In this document: positions 1 to 12,804 of the stretch, in pieces | Numbering within the stretch: the stretch's first letter is position 1 | Layout: each line of letters begins with the position of its first letter | Source of the DNA: Chlamydomonas reinhardtii | Taxonomy: Eukaryota; Chlorophyta; Chlorophyceae; Chlamydomonadales; Chlamydomonadaceae | Assembly: GCF_000002595.2 (NCBI RefSeq) | Contig: NC_057019.1 | Coordinates: 6,719,922-6,783,921 of the forward strand | Direction: 5' to 3' | DNA: 64,000 bases | Position numbers and translations under genes: made by a program | Notes under the pieces: model-generated | Seen by the model: the letters and a program-made list of their open reading frames with translations, nothing else | Told to the model about the DNA's origin: nothing | Database searches by the model: none

Positions 1-224
1 GTGAGTTGATCAGCTGGCGGTGCGTGGGCGCTGAGTGAGCGCTGCGTGGGCGCTGCAGGCATTCCAGGGGCGCACAACCTGCACGCACGCAGGTTGAGCG
101 GGTGGCAGCGTTGCTCTGGTGCGCTGTATTGCTAGGGCCGGCGCACTGGCCCAATGTGCCTTGTCAGTGACCCGCTTTTCCCATCCCTGCCCTGCTTTTC
201 TATGACACATCAAATGCCCCACAG

Positions 225-773
225 GTACGAGACGCGCTGGTGTCGGAGCGCGAGCGGCTGTTTGCTCGGCTCAAGGAGATCCCCTTCCTGGAGCCCTACC
301 CCTCGCACGCCAACTTCATCCTGGCCAAGGTGCGGCTGGGGGCGAAGTGGGGAGTCCATTTAGGAACACAAGGGGGCGGCGTGCAGCACTGGCGCGGGGC
401 ACGGGTTCGACACACGGGGCTCAGCCTCAAGCCGGATTTGCGGATACTGCTCGAGTTGAGGGGCGCGGTGGGCGGGGCAGGTTTTGAGATGGCAGAACCC
501 AAGCAGCGGAGAGCCTGTAATTTGTTCCGCGGTCTCCGGCCGTGTGGATACTTGGCCGCTGCCTCACCTCTCTCCCTCCTAACCTGTCCCGCTTCCCCGC
601 CCCCGCAGGTCACCAACGGCCGCGACGCCAAGGCGGTGAAGGACGCGCTGGCCACGCAGCACGGCATCATGGTGCGCCACTACGCCAAGAAGGAGCTTTC
701 GGGCTTCATCCGTGTGTCGGTGGGCCGCCCCGAGCACACCGACAAGCTCATCGAGGCGCTCAAGCAGCTCTGA
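225..773 (+). CDS. Histidinol-phosphate aminotransferase, C-terminal exons (5' end outside window)
   Basis: PLP enzyme of histidine synthesis that transaminates imidazole-acetol phosphate to histidinol phosphate; in plants and algae it acts in the plastid. The window opens on an intron donor (gtgagt at base 1). Exons are 225-329 and 609-773, both phase 0, with gt...ag introns on each side; the stop is TGA at 771-773. The 89 visible residues hold the typical C-terminal signature of the family: SHANFIL, then VTNGRDAK, then MVRHY, then [17 protein letters not shown]. The PLP lysine lies upstream of the window and cannot be seen. The match to plant histidinol-phosphate aminotransferases is close across both exons. 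Class I aminotransferases of other specificity are less likely because of the [11 protein letters not shown] ending. Confidence 0.9.
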   Translation, partial: VRDALVSERERLFARLKEIPFLEPYPSHANFILAKVRLGAKWGVHLGTQGGGVQHWRGARVRHTGLSLKPDLRILLELRGAVGGAGFEMAEPKQRRACNLFRGLRPCGYLAAASPLSLLTCPASPPPQVTNGRDAKAVKDALATQHGIMVRHYAKKELSGFIRVSVGRPEHTDKLIEALKQL

Positions 774-1350
774 GCGCCTGGGCTCTGACTGGGCGGCTGT
801 GAGGCTGACTGGGACGGCTGGGCAGCTCTCTGAGCGGCCGGGCGTCGCTCGAAGCGGCTGGGTGGTTGTGACTTGTGAGAGTCTGGCTCGTTTGGCCTGG
901 CGGAGTGAGTGTGTGTGTGTGTGGGGGGGGGGTGAGGTTAAGTGGAGGATATCCGTAATGGGTGGGGTATGTGCAGGGCAGAGGGTGCCTGAGGCACGCG
1001 GCGTTGTGCGCATTGTGGCGTGGAGCATGGTGTGGAATGAAGGTTTGCGCCCAAAGCAGGGAGCATAATGCACAAGCCGCGCTATGCATTGATGGGAGCG
1101 ACCGCGAGTGACCGTGTTCTGCGTGCGTACGTGGCCGCACCGTGTCATGCACGAGCGGAGCGTTGGGCACGGATTAGGTTGAGCCTGGACGAGGTATCTG
1201 CATCGGCAGCTGAGTGACCTGATCAAAGAGTGAGGTGTGAGCGAAGGCGTGGCTGGAATGGAGGTCGCACGGAATGACGTGTGCGTCGCGCGTCTCAGAA
1301 CGTCAGAACCACACTTTAAGCCTGCTGATGTGGGCCACTGAGGCACTGAC

Positions 1351-1355
1351 TGTAA
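1351..1355 (+). terminator. Poly(A) signal TGTAA for the aminotransferase gene
   Basis: The first TGTAA (the usual Chlamydomonas polyadenylation signal) after the stop at 773. It implies a 3' UTR of about 600 bases. The rest of 774-1908 holds only this UTR and the presumed kinesin promoter. Confidence 0.5.
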
Positions 1356-1908
1356 TGCTATTTCTGGTACAAACAGTGCAGGCATGCTACATGACCTACA
1401 GGTATAGCAGCAGAAGCAGGGCGCCAGGGCAGCCAGGGCAGATTCTTCACCATGCGGAGAAACGGCTTCAACTTCCCAGGGCCACGCCAACCTCCCCGTG
1501 CCGCTCCCTAGCCGACACCGACAAGGGGAGCAACTTTCTCGTTATCACAACGTTGTATGCCGATAATTGCATCATGCTTCTTGCACTGCAATACTGCATT
1601 TCCTCGTCGCCGACTTGAGAGGCAGGTTCCGGATTCAGAAGCAGGGCCAGTTGCGCCCCTATCAGGCGACTTGTTACACCTAGCCTGTGCATATTATCAA
1701 GAGAGCACAAGTATACTTCTGTGGCACGTTGCCAGAGGTGCTCTAAAGTTACTTGTTTTGGGGCGACAGCTTTCTGCTCTGAAGACTGCAGGCCTATCCA
1801 CATCGCACATATACGTTACTGTTTGTCAACAGCAGCATAATTAAACGCTTGTGCGCTCGGGGTTGAGGAACTCGGCCGCTTCTTGACAGTCGACGCGGAG
1901 CTGCGCAA

Positions 1909-4900
1909 ATGGCCGAACCAAAGCCTGGACCTGGGCCTGGCGAGGGCAATGATGGAGTCAACGTGAATGTGTTGCTTCGCTGCAGGTGCGGTGTTCGGGT
2001 GGGGTCACGCTTTGCCCAGGGAAATCGAGTCCTGAACGCGGACTTCCATGCCTGTGTGCAGGCCTCTGAGCGACAAGGAAATCGCTGAGAGGACCCCGCA
2101 AGTTATTTCCTGCAATGAGGCTCTGCGCGAGGCGACCCTCTATATCCAGAGCGTCGGAGGAAAACAGACGTCCAAGACGTTCCGCTTTGACAGGGCGAGT
2201 TGGGGCCTGTATGCTGGTGCTAATTACACTGCCAGTATCAAGAGTGTTCCGTGGCAGGGCTCGATGTCAACCGATAGGACTCGGTAAGGGTGCTTGCCCA
2301 GCCCACTCACCCCTCACCCCCGTGCCCCGCTCTCCGCGTAGGTCTTCAGCCCCGAGTCCTCTCAGGAGAAGCTGTTTAAGCAGGCCATCGTGCCCATCGT
2401 CCAGGAGGTCATGGAGGGCTTCAACTGCACTATCTTTGCCTATGGCCAGACGGGCACGGGCAAGACCTACACCATGGAGGGCGGGCCGCGCCGCAGCGAC
2501 GACGGCAAGGTGCTGTCCGCCGAGGCCGGTGTCATCCCGCGCTCCATCAAGCAGATCTTTGACACCATCGAGGCCAATAACACCGACTCCACCGTCAAGG
2601 TCACCTTTCTTGAGCTGTACAATGAGGAGCTAACGGACCTGCTGTCGACCTTCGACGACGGCAAAGAGGACGGCAAGCGCCTGCGGCTTCTGGAGGACCG
2701 CAGCGGTGTGGTGGTGCAGGGCCTGGAGGAGGTGGTGGTCAAGAGCGCCGCGGAAATCTACCAGGTGCGCGTGCAACCGCTGTTGTGGCTCTTACAGCGG
2801 GAAGGGATGAAGCGGAAACGCACTGGGAGATCGACTCTGCAGAACGCCAATTCGCCATCCCGGTGGCAAGACTGGTGCCACAGCAAGCACGGTGGCACTC
2901 CGGCGGTGTTCTCAGCGTCTCAACGACACATGTTGTGGCCCGCTATGCCCTGCGCAGGTGCTGGACCGCGGCACGGCCAAGCGCCGCACCGCCGAGACGC
3001 TGCTAAACAAACGCTCCAGCCGCAGCCACTCGGTGTTCTCCATCACCATCCACATGCGTGAGGTCACGCCCGAGGGCGAGGATGTTGTTAAGGTGCGGAC
3101 AGGGTTTTGGGAGCGGGCATGGAGGTTCAGAAGCTGAGACTCAGCACATTGGAATCAGGATTGGGTTCGCCAAACACAGTGCGAACGGAGACTACACAGC
3201 GCGCAGCGCCCCGGGACCCCCTCCACATCTGCCAGCCCAGCAAACACCCGCACCGCCATGCTTTAGCACTCCTTCCCCCTCATCTCAAATCCCCTTTCCT
3301 TTGAAGGTGGGCAAGCTGAACCTGGTGGACCTGGCGGGCAGTGAGAACATCTCTCGCTCCGGTGCCAAGGACGGCCGCGCGCGTGAGGCGGGCTCCATCA
3401 ACCAGTCGCTGCTGACGCTGGGCCGCGTCATTACCGCGCTGGTGGAGCACTCGGGCCACGTGCCCTACCGCGACTCTAAGCTGACGCGCCTGCTACGCGA
3501 GTCGCTGGGTGGCAAGACCAAGACCTGCATCATCGCCACCATCGCGCCCACGGTGCAGTGCCAGGAGGAGACCATCAGCACGCTGGACTACGCGCACAGG
3601 TGCGTGCATTGGCGAGAAGGGGGCGGGGGCGTGGCCGGGCGTGCTAAGAGGGTGGATGGAGGGGTTGGCGTTGGGTAGATAGCGTGGGGTCCAAGGACTG
3701 ACTATTGCTGTTGGTGCCGTGTCACAGGGCCAAGAACATCCGCAACCGGCCCGAGGTCAACCAGAAGATCTCCAAGACCGCCATGATCAAGGAGATGTCC
3801 AGTGAGATGGAAAAGCTGCGCATGGAGCTGATTGCGCAGCGCGAGAAGAATGGCATCTACATCTCCACCGACAAGTTCCAGGCGGTGAGACCCGTGGGGA
3901 TTGAGGCGGAGCTTTGCACCGGCATGCATGCAGGTTGCAGGCATGCAAGGGCTGGCCTGAACACCCACCTCGTATGCTCAGGCATGGGAACCAGTGCAAG
4001 CGCTCCTACCTGCTCTCGCCTCCGCCTGAACCCACCTAACATGCCGCCTGTACCCCGCTCCTCCGCAACCACAACCCTACCCTACCCCACCACTCTTCCG
4101 GCCTGGCTCTCAGGACGAGCTGGAGCGCGTGCAGCTGCGCGACACCGTCAAGGCCCTGCGCGAGGAGATGAAGCTGGAGCAGGAGGAGTTCGCCGCCACG
4201 CTGGAGCAACAGAAGTCCGAGTCGGACAAGGCCATCAGCCGCCTGCAGGCGAGCAGGCAGAGTAGCTGCACTGGGCTTGGGCTGTGTATTTGCAAATGCA
4301 GCCCCCAGGCGCATCGAAATGGTGTTATGAGGTTTGGCATCGATAGTAGCAAGACACGACTAAGCCGCTTGACTTGTTTTGATACCCAACCCTCATGTCC
4401 CTCGCGCCCGGTAGTCGGAGCTGTCGGCCGCCAAGGCGGACCTGGAGTACATGGACGCGCGGCTGCAGGAGGCCAGCCGCAGCATCCACGAGCGCCAGTA
4501 CATCATCACCGCGCAGCGGACGGCGGAGCAGGACGTGGCGGAGGCCGCCGAGGCAGTGCGCATCGAGCTGGCGGCGGCGGCGCAGGACGTGGGCGTGCTG
4601 TTTGCCTCGCTGGAGGAGCTGTCGGACGTGCACAGCGGCGACCGTGACACCATCAAGCACGTGCAGTCGCTGGTGGCGGTGAGTGGCTTACTTCCCATGG
4701 AAAAAAGGAAGAAACGTGCAGGGCTGCGGTGTGCAGAAACCAAGGCTGGACAAGGGATATCCCTTATGCCGTAAACGTGCGCCGCTTGCTCCCTTCGGCT
4801 GGCTGTGACGCTTGCAGGAGCGGCTGGGCGGACTGGGCTCTAAGCTGACTGGCGCGGCGGAAGGCCAGCGCCGGCAGCTGGCCGGCCTGGGTGAGTCGCT

Positions 4901-6944
4901 GGCCTCGTTCAAGGCGCAGAAGGCGCAGGACCTGCAGCAGCTGCTGGGCCGCGTGGCGGCGGTGCAGGACACCGTGGCGGCCATGCGCGACGCCGTGGAG
5001 CGCCAGGCCCAGGCCGCCGAGGCCGCCGCGTCCGCTGCTCTGGGCCGCATTAACGATGCCACCGGCTCGCATGTGGCGGTGGCGGTTGCGGCGGCGCAGG
5101 GCCTGGAGGCGGCCACGCGCGGCGCCGTCGACGCGCTGGCGCAGGCGATGGAGCAGCAGTCGCAGCAGCTGGCGGCTTTTACTCAGCAGCAGGCGGCGTC
5201 TTCAGAGGCGGCGTGCAAGGCGCTGCATGAGGCCATGGGCCGCCTGTCGGGCCGCTTCGAGGGCGTGCAGGCGGCGGCGGACCAGGCGGGGACTGTGGTG
5301 GAGGAGCGCACGGCAGCTCTGGGCGAGGGGATGGGCTCGTTCGCGGAGCGCTACAAGGAGTCGTGCGCGGCGCAGCAGGCGGTGCTGATGGCGCAGATTA
5401 CGGCGCTGGTGGCGGCGTTTGCGGAGGAGCGCGCGGGCGAGGTGGCGCGCGAGGTGACGGCGCTAAAGCAGCAGGCGGTGGAGGGCGGCAAGGTGGTGCG
5501 GCGCCAGCTGGGCGGCATCGCTGGCACTGCCGCGTCCGCTCGCCAGGAGGTGCAGGCAAGTGTACTGCACCAGCCGTGACAGGCACAGGCTTACGTACAA
5601 AGGCGGGCTGAACGGCCTCGTGACGCGTGTCCTTGCAGGAGGCGGAGGCGTCCCTGGCGAGTGGCATGCAGTCGCAGCAGGGCCGCGTGCAGGAGGCCAC
5701 CACCAGCCTCACGGCCTCGCTGCGCAGCACGCACGACCAGGCGCGGGCCATCCACGCCGGCGTAGCGGGCCAGCTGGCCACCAGCATCACCGCGCAGGAG
5801 TGTTTCAACAAGGTGGGCTGCTGTGCAGGTCCTCGTGCCTGCCGGGCTTGACGGGATAACGTGCCGAGCAAGGGACTGCAGTTCCGGGTGCTAAGGCGTG
5901 TGGTTGGCGTGTCTCTCACGTGCAGGGCATGGGTCAGGCGTGCAGCAGTGGCATTGAGGCGGTGCAGGGTGCCGTGCGTGCCTGCGTGACGGGCGCCTAT
6001 GAGGCGGCGGCGTCCGCGGCGTACTCTGCCACGGAGCTCTCGCGCGGCCTGGAGGAGCAGGCAGAGGCGGCAGCCGCATCCACCGACACCTGGGTGGCGG
6101 CGTGCAGCTCCCTGGACGTCAACCTCACAGGTGCGACCCGGTGGATACGCCGACTAGCTTTACGCTGCATGCGCTGAGCTTGTTGTAGGCTGAACGGATA
6201 CGGTGCTCTCAATCACTGTCGTGAATATGAATGCTTTCCATGACGTGCATCCACAGATGCCTGCAGCCAGCAGGCGGACGGCATGTCTGCGTTGGCTTCT
6301 GAGGCCGCGTCGCTGCTGCAGCAGCGCCTGGACGTGGAGCGGGCGCTGCCGCCGCCCGCCCAGCGCGACTTCAATGTCCCGCAGGCGTCCGCGCTCAAGG
6401 AGCTGCGCTGCGCCCCGGAGGAGAAGTTGCTGGCGCGCTGCCACGCCGAGTTCCCGCAGGTGTTCGCTGCCGGCATGGTGAGAGCGGGGTGCGGGGTGTT
6501 GAGGATGGCTGGAGATCATTCAGCCCAGGTTGGGAGTACTATGTGTCTTGGGTTACTGCGCTACGTCCACCTAGACATACAAGTATTCGGAAGCCAATCC
6601 CACAACCTGGGTACTTGCAGGCTGCGCCGTCGAGCCCGCGTTCCAACACGTCTGCCGCCTCCAGCCCGCCGCTGCCCAGCGGCGGTGAGAACGTCACACC
6701 GCTGCATCCGCAGGTGGCGCCGCTTGTGCCGCAGACCGCCGGCCAGCAGCAGGCCACCGGCAGCGTGCCGCCTTCGCCGCGCACCGGCGCCGGCACGGGC
6801 CTGCGCAGCCGCATCCCCTCCAAGCCCTCACTCATCCCGAGCTCGCCCGCCACTGGCAAGGAGCTGCCGCCAAACGTGACCTCGCGACAGCAGCTGGCTG
6901 ACAAGACCAACAACAAGCAGTCCTCCATCCTGGCGGACTGGTAG
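1909..6944 (+). CDS. Kinesin-5 (BimC/Eg5 family) plus-end mitotic motor
   Basis: Tetrameric plus-end-directed motor that crosslinks and slides antiparallel spindle microtubules. Thirteen exons close in frame: 1909-1985, 2062-2194, 2342-2764, 2958-3092, 3307-3599, 3728-3884, 4114-4248, 4415-4678, 4818-5555, 5639-5812, 5926-6130, 6257-6477, 6621-6944, giving 1092 aa. The motor domain comes first (residues ~17-370) with P-loop GQTGTGKT at 105-112, switch I NKRSSRSH at 228-235 and switch II DLAGSE at 264-269. A neck and long Ala/Gln-rich coiled coil follow (~380-900). A BimC-box-like segment (QRDFNVP...ELR) sits at ~947-960, then a Ser/Pro-rich tail ending SILADW. Family length is usually 1000-1100 aa. 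Odd points: three introns appear to use GC donors (after 2194, 4248, 5555), and the Thr-Pro normally found in the BimC box is not visible. The start is the first ATG, followed by a short Pro/Gly leader and the first motor strand VNVLLRCRP. Confidence 0.95.
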
Positions 6945-7373
6945 CCAGGAGCTGCTACCTGGTGTTAGCCGGCGTGAAGTCTGAGCACGGCCGTGGGCGG
7001 ACGCGTGGATGGCGGAAGTGTTGAAGGGAACAAGGAGCAGGGGTTTCTTGGGCGGGGTGGCGGGTGCTGTGTGGTGACACTGAGGTGGCTTTGGGCGAAG
7101 GGAGACTGTGCAAACGTGGACAGGTGTGAGGGAGCTGGCAGAGCCTGCATGCCACTAGTATCTACCAGCAGGTCCCGGTAGAGGGTGGTCGGCTACTGCT
7201 GTTGCATTGGGTTCTAGATTCAAGTCCTGATTTATGTCCGGACATCATCTAACAGCAGATATAGAACGAGACAGGGTGGGACTGCACATGAATAGACAGG
7301 AGAACGCACTGTACAAGGCCTGCAGGAGCAGTCCTGACACGCGCAAGTGAATGGCTCCAGTGAATCGATGTAG

Positions 7374-7378
7374 TGTAA
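7374..7378 (+). terminator. Poly(A) signal TGTAA for kinesin-5
   Basis: TGTAA 430 bases after the kinesin stop codon; a second TGTAA lies near 7594. Either could end the transcript. Confidence 0.5.
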
Positions 7379-7399
7379 CTATCTCCAACGCAACCCACC

Positions 7400-9733
7400 T
7401 GCAATGACAGAATGGCTGGCCGTTGTGCTGCTCCCACCCCTGCATCACTACGGAGTGCGGACCCAGGCATTGGCTTGTACAGCGGGCCGAGCATCCGCAA
7501 GTCGTGTACGCGGGCCAAGTAACCGTATCCCCGCAGACCCCGCTGCCACCGGATGAGTGGATGACCAGGCCAATGTCAGCATAACGTGTTAGTGTAAGGG
7601 TATGGGGCATTCGGGCGCCAGGTCATCATGGTCGCGATGATGCGAGCACTTTTAACTCCTGAGGCAGGGGGGGGGTTAAGAATGCCGCAGACATGCCCCA
7701 CCCTTCAAACCGAAAGAGCTTGACGAGAGCGTTCAGAATCCGCTTTCAGAATTTTGGTCAGGGTAGTAATTGCGGAGATACGGGCCCCCAATGTTCAAGG
7801 TCGGTCGTCAGTCTCCAAGACTGTTTCGTCACGGTGTGCCGGAAACTTTCGTCTGGGCCTCATAAGGCAGCCGGGCAAGCCCAGACCGTCGCCCAAAGCA
7901 TGTAATGGAAGCTTTTTGCGGCTGGGGAACGTCAGGAGCCTACCAGAAGACGAAGGGCTACCGCCCGCCAACACATGGTGGGTTGGGATGTTGTGGTGCG
8001 ACACGTCTCGCCTGACCAGGACGTGCCACAAGTCACGGACCGGTGCTTGCGCGCCGGAGGAGAACGCATGTGTATGTCCCATGCGTAGGTCCACCTCGTC
8101 GGCGTGCTTTACACGGGTGCAACTGAGCGGTCGCAAAGTGTTCACGACATGTTGACAACATGGCTGTGGTCAAGACGTGCCCTGCGAACTTCCCGTGCTT
8201 ACATATTAATAGAGCTCGCTGAAAGCAGTCGTTTGACACCATCCATCCAGGAAGAAAACAGAGGGGGTTTAGGGGGTGTACGGTACGGTACGGCACGGTC
8301 GGTCGTCGGTCAGGGGGGGTCGGGAGGGTTTTGCAGGGTGGGGTCTGGAACTATTGTTCGTACCCCCCCGCCCTGGCTGAGGTTGCCCCAAGGGTTTCCC
8401 TTTTCACGGTCCAATTCGCGAGCCATACCCCCACCAGTACACACAGTACGGTATGTTTCTCGGTCGCCGATGGGCGGATGGGACATGAAACTGTGTCCAG
8501 GCTGCACAGTGCTGCGCCATGGACTGACGCAGCGGCATGTACCTTGTAATCCTGCCATCCATATGCGGGTTGATAAGCTCGCATTCCAAAACCCCATCTG
8601 CCATTCTGCCCCATGGACAGAGGGTCCAGGCAGACCGCCAAAACGCACCACAATTCGCAACCAAACGTATGTCTCTCACTCTTAGTATTGTAAGTTTTAT
8701 TGCAGTGATTTTAACCTGCGCAACCTTGCGTGCATGCATAGTAGGGCTGCCCATCAGGCACACGCTACATCGCTACTGGCGTGTATACGGGCGTGTATAC
8801 CGTAAATGTGTAGCCACCTTCCTAGCATGTTCTGTATATAAATTGTCAACTTGTCCGTGTGCCAGCACTGCACAGCGCAGTGCCGCAATCAGCCAGTCAC
8901 TCAGCACGAGCAGCATGTAGAGGATGCGTCTCCCGCATGCCCGGCAGGGGTGCAGGCTGCAGGCTGCAGCCACTCAGCGTGGTCATCCACACGTGCTGTC
9001 ACCACATCCACGTGAACAACCCATGCCATTCATCTCGTGATGCGGCTTGAAGGTAGGTCCCCCGTCAAACACACACTCAGCCCTTCAGCTTTCACGCAAG
9101 AAGCTTCGTCAAGCCCCAGCAGCAGCGCTGCCAAAGGGCCGAGCCTTGCAAGAGCTCGGGCACCCCCTGCAAATGAATGGTAGTCTAGACTCTCAAGCGG
9201 CGCCCGTCTTACGGGGCCTCGACCTTCAAACGGATGTCAAGGGCCCCCTGCAGCGTAATCGTCATATGTGCTGTCATCCGCGTCCACACACAAACCTGCG
9301 TCTGCCTGCCGTTCCATGCCATTAGTCCCTCCACCTATACCCGCGGGCCGCGGTACCCTCTGCCACCGTGCTCCTGCCACCTCAACCAGTCGGTCAGTCA
9401 CATACAAGTCGGAAGATGAGACAAAAGTGCGCAGGTGTGCACAACCCATGCCACATTCACATTTGCATTCGAGTCGCACATGCCTGCTAGCAACACACAA
9501 CGTAAGGAGACACCCTCATCTGCAGGAGGTATGGTACTCTGGTAGCCGCAACTGGCGGTTGGACAGAACGAACAAAAATCTAAATCCTAGAGAACACGAG
9601 GCTGTACCACGCTTACGTGCCTACTATACGATTCAACATGCCGGTGTGTCACCTATGGCAAGTCGACATGACGGCGCGGATTGCTGCGCGCCTGCACTGC
9701 TGTTCAACCACCTGACATGGCAGGTGGCTGTGC
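7400..9733. other. Gene-poor stretch, nothing recognised
   Basis: No frame here shows a recognisable domain or a convincing exon chain. Visible local structure is a short run of GTACG units near 8279-8300 and a duplicated gcgtgtatac near 8780-8805. The right end should hold the 3' UTR of membrane protein A. Small open frames on both strands look like chance. Confidence 0.5.
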
Positions 9734-11749
9734 CTACCCAGCCGCGGCTTCGTCCCCAACGACTTCTTCTCCTTGGTTCGTAGCAGCCGCCACAGCCTGC
9801 TGCACCACCACAGCCTGCTGCGCTCCCTGCTCCGTGGCCCCGCCGGCAGCACCCGGTACGCCGGCGTTAGCGCCACGGCTGGTATCGGCGGCTGATGCTG
9901 CTGCGCCGTTTGCGCCACCGGCATCACCAGCAGTGCTAGCATTGCTGGCAACGGTAGGCGCCTCGGCAGCCAGGGCAGCGCTGGCAGCGCTGGAAGTGCC
10001 GGCATTGCTGGCGCTGCTGCCGCTGCTGGCACTGCTGCCGCTCGCCGGACCGGCCCCACCAGCCACCGTGTCCAGCCTCAGCTGCGCCAGCAGCACAACC
10101 CCAGCCTCGCCAAACAGGCCACTTGTCGTGCGCTTGAGCTGCGCCAGCGCCGCCGCCACACCCGCCGGCCCCATCAGCGACTGCGCCACCGCTGCCGCCA
10201 GGCTGGGGTCAGCGGACTCGCAGCGGAGCTGCAGACTGAAGAGCACTTCAGCGCCCCTGCTGCATTGCGTGTCCGCCACAGCGACAGAGACGCCCTCCAC
10301 TCCGAATGAACGGACCGTGAGAGCGAGAGCGTTCTGCGGGGGCCCAGTGCGGCATTCCACGGAAAGATTGAGCGGGATCAGGAGCGCTCTTTGCGTGCGT
10401 GCCATGTAGGATACATGTTTTGGCCCACGGACGGCCCTCATACCGTGGGGGCCATGTCGCACCCGTGGAGGGCACTGCATTTGAGGCTGCTGTTCCAAAG
10501 TATACCCCTGGCGTGTTTATGGGGTTTGGCGTGCGCTTCAGCCCGCTTGCAAGGCTGCAACCCAGTGTAACAGACTATTTGCGCCCTGACGCCCAACCCA
10601 GCAGAGCGCCACTAGTATCTGAGAGCGCTTGCTATGAGAAAACGCTGGTCAAAGAAGACGCACACAAACACCTGCGCACGCGTGCATGGCGGAATTGTTC
10701 CGTTTGTTTTGTTTAACACACACCTGAATCGCATCAACGAGAGCGGTCTGGGAGGCGGCGGCGGTGCACAGAACCGCTGTGGCCGCTTCAGCGGGCGCAG
10801 AGGTCTGGCTTGGCGCTACCTGTGCAGGATGAGCGGGTATGGTGTGGTCGACAATGGTCCATGGGCACGTTCACAGAGGCTGCGTCTTGACCACAAATCG
10901 TCTCATCACAGAGGACAACACGCGCCCGTGCAGCCAGGTGTATAGTCAACCATACTCGACCACAGTACACACATCTGCCCGTGGTGGCAGCCCCGTGTCG
11001 GCTGCACTCCTCCCATCCTCTGGCACGCACCTGCAACCTGCCGGTCATGCTGAAATCTGAATGGATTGGCTTATCGGCAGGCCCAGCCCCTCTCACTTGC
11101 AGAGCCTGCGATAACAAAGATGCACGCATAAACGCGATGTCACCAACTTAAGCCCAAATGCAGTGGTTGGGTCCCCGACACCAACCAGCATTACTCGTGC
11201 TCCCGAGACTACTCATGTACGCCCAAACACGCAATTCGCAATGAAAGCTTCGGCGATCCTGGCGCCGGCTCAGACTTTCGGGCGTCTGGGCTAAGGTTTT
11301 TCCCTTCTGCTCGTAACCGGCTTACCTGATTAAGGCCTCCCCTCCGCTCTTGTAGAATAGCTATAGGAAGGGCTATCGCGAGCGCGACCGCAACGATCAA
11401 TATCAAGGCCAGTAAGCCGGCCACGCATGTCGCCTGCCATGAGCAGCCTCCCTTCGGTCCGCAGCACTGTGATTGGGGTAAAGGACGGTATTCAGTGATT
11501 GCGCAAATACGTGCGTCCAAACCCCGACGCCCGCCAGACTGCGAGACGCACCTTTCCTCCAAGGCACTTCCTGCCGTCACTGACGAGCGTAATTCGGACC
11601 TCGGCACTGCTAGTGACGCTGTATGGGTAGCTACCGCTGCAAGCACTGCCTCCTGAGCGCGCGCTCGAGTTGTCGTCGCCCCAGTTCACCAAACATGGCG
11701 CAACCGGGGCCGAAGGAGAACTTGCCGACCCCGCCACCCCGATACCCAT
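9734..11749 (-). CDS. Type II membrane protein A, unknown function (model incomplete)
   Basis: Not a recognised family. Two exons are well supported: 11552-11749 (66 codons, cytosolic, Ser/Gly-rich) and 11326-11466 (47 codons, phase 0 at both ends). The second exon carries two cysteines, then CSWQATC and one strongly hydrophobic segment of about 20 residues rich in Leu, Ile, Ala and Val. No signal peptide precedes it, so a type II anchor is inferred. The large last exon runs from about 10400 to the TAG at 9734; its first half alternates hydrophobic and polar strands (LNLSVEC, VLFSLQLRC, VLLAQLRLD), its second half is Ala/Ser/Gly-rich. One or more small middle exons (11110-10410) could not be settled; a splice donor gtgagagggg near 11095 resembles one in protein B. 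Layout and domain order match protein B at 23293-25844, so the two are probably paralogues. Confidence 0.5.
10420..10475 (+). repeat. Fragment of dispersed repeat family R1
   Basis: A ~55 bp piece (cacggacggccct then ccgtggagggcact) that matches the 3' part of the longer copies at 12178 and 22436. It lies in the intron just upstream of the last exon of membrane protein A. Confidence 0.6.
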
Positions 11750-12177
11750 GGAGCTCTGGCTACACTAAGTCGGCAGTCTCATGGCTCAAGTGGGAAGTCT
11801 TGTGTACCCTCACACAAGTTTATAGAGCGAGCTGGAGAGCGAGTGCTGAGCTTATTGCCGTATGACGTATTCTCGACCGAGAATGCTTTTACTTGTATAA
11901 TCTTGCGGAAAGGCTACCTAAGACACAACGCCGACGGTGGGCGCGGGCGTTGAGAGTGAAATCCTCAACAAGCGTGGCGGTAAACCATACAACAGGGGAA
12001 TGATATGTATAGGTACGAATACAGCCATTTGTATCCAACTGTTTTCACAGGTGGGCGTTCCCGATCGCGGCGTTCGACTCCGACTGCTGCCCCAAGAGTA
12101 GAGTTTTGCTTAACCAACAGATGCGGTCATGCACTTCCACAATTGATAACCTGGAAACTACTTCACGAGGCTCGTTC

Positions 12178-12775
12178 ATGGTGGTTTGCCGTTCGGCCGT
12201 CGTCCGCCCTGTGACGATCACGTCCGGCGGCCGTACTTCCTGCCCCATCCTAAGTTTATGTGTGACTACACCGGTACTCATGTCGGACGCCCCTGTCTGC
12301 TCACACTCAGACGCAGTGCTGCCGCGGCGCTGGCGCCGAGAACACCGGGCGGGAGCATGGTCCCGCCCGGGGATGTTCTGGTGTTCAATGCCTTCCTCGT
12401 CCAATCCACCACCACGCACAAGACGCCGAGGCGGTCACAACATAAATGTCGCGAGCCCTCTCGTGAGCCAAGGGACTGCGCTCTAGAGGCTTCAAGTTTG
12501 TCGCATTGCTATGCGGCAGTAATGCTGTGGGGATGTGGGGATGTGGGGTTGCAGGTGCGGGGGTGGGGGTCGGTCCGCCTGGGCCCCAGCGGCTTTGCGT
12601 GTCGCGTGCTGTATGACCCGGAGTTGGCGCAAACTCAACACATGGCTTCGGCATGTGGGGCCGCGGCGTTGGCGAGAGCCACGGACGGCCCTATTACCGT
12701 GAGGGCATGTTGCACCCGTGGAGGGCACTGTAAGGTTCAAGTTCAGCCGCCCGATATCTGCTCATCGCGAATACT
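12178..12775 (+). repeat. Dispersed repeat R1, longest copy
   Basis: About 600 bp shared, with indels, with 22436-22878. Both begin near atggtg, run through gtcgtccgccctgtg and cacgtccggcggccgtactt, pass cagtgctgccgcggcg, and end with cccgtggagggcactgtaag and ctgctcatcgcgaa. No long open frame, reverse transcriptase or transposase is seen and no clear terminal inverted repeats or target duplications were found, so its class is unknown. A non-autonomous element is the simplest reading. Confidence 0.65.
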
Positions 12776-12804
12776 CTAAACCATCACTGAACCGTGTCTG
12801 AACC

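Noticed and set aside
4891-5388. Arg-rich 165-codon plus-strand frame
   Set aside because: It is an alternative frame within the kinesin-5 coiled-coil exon.
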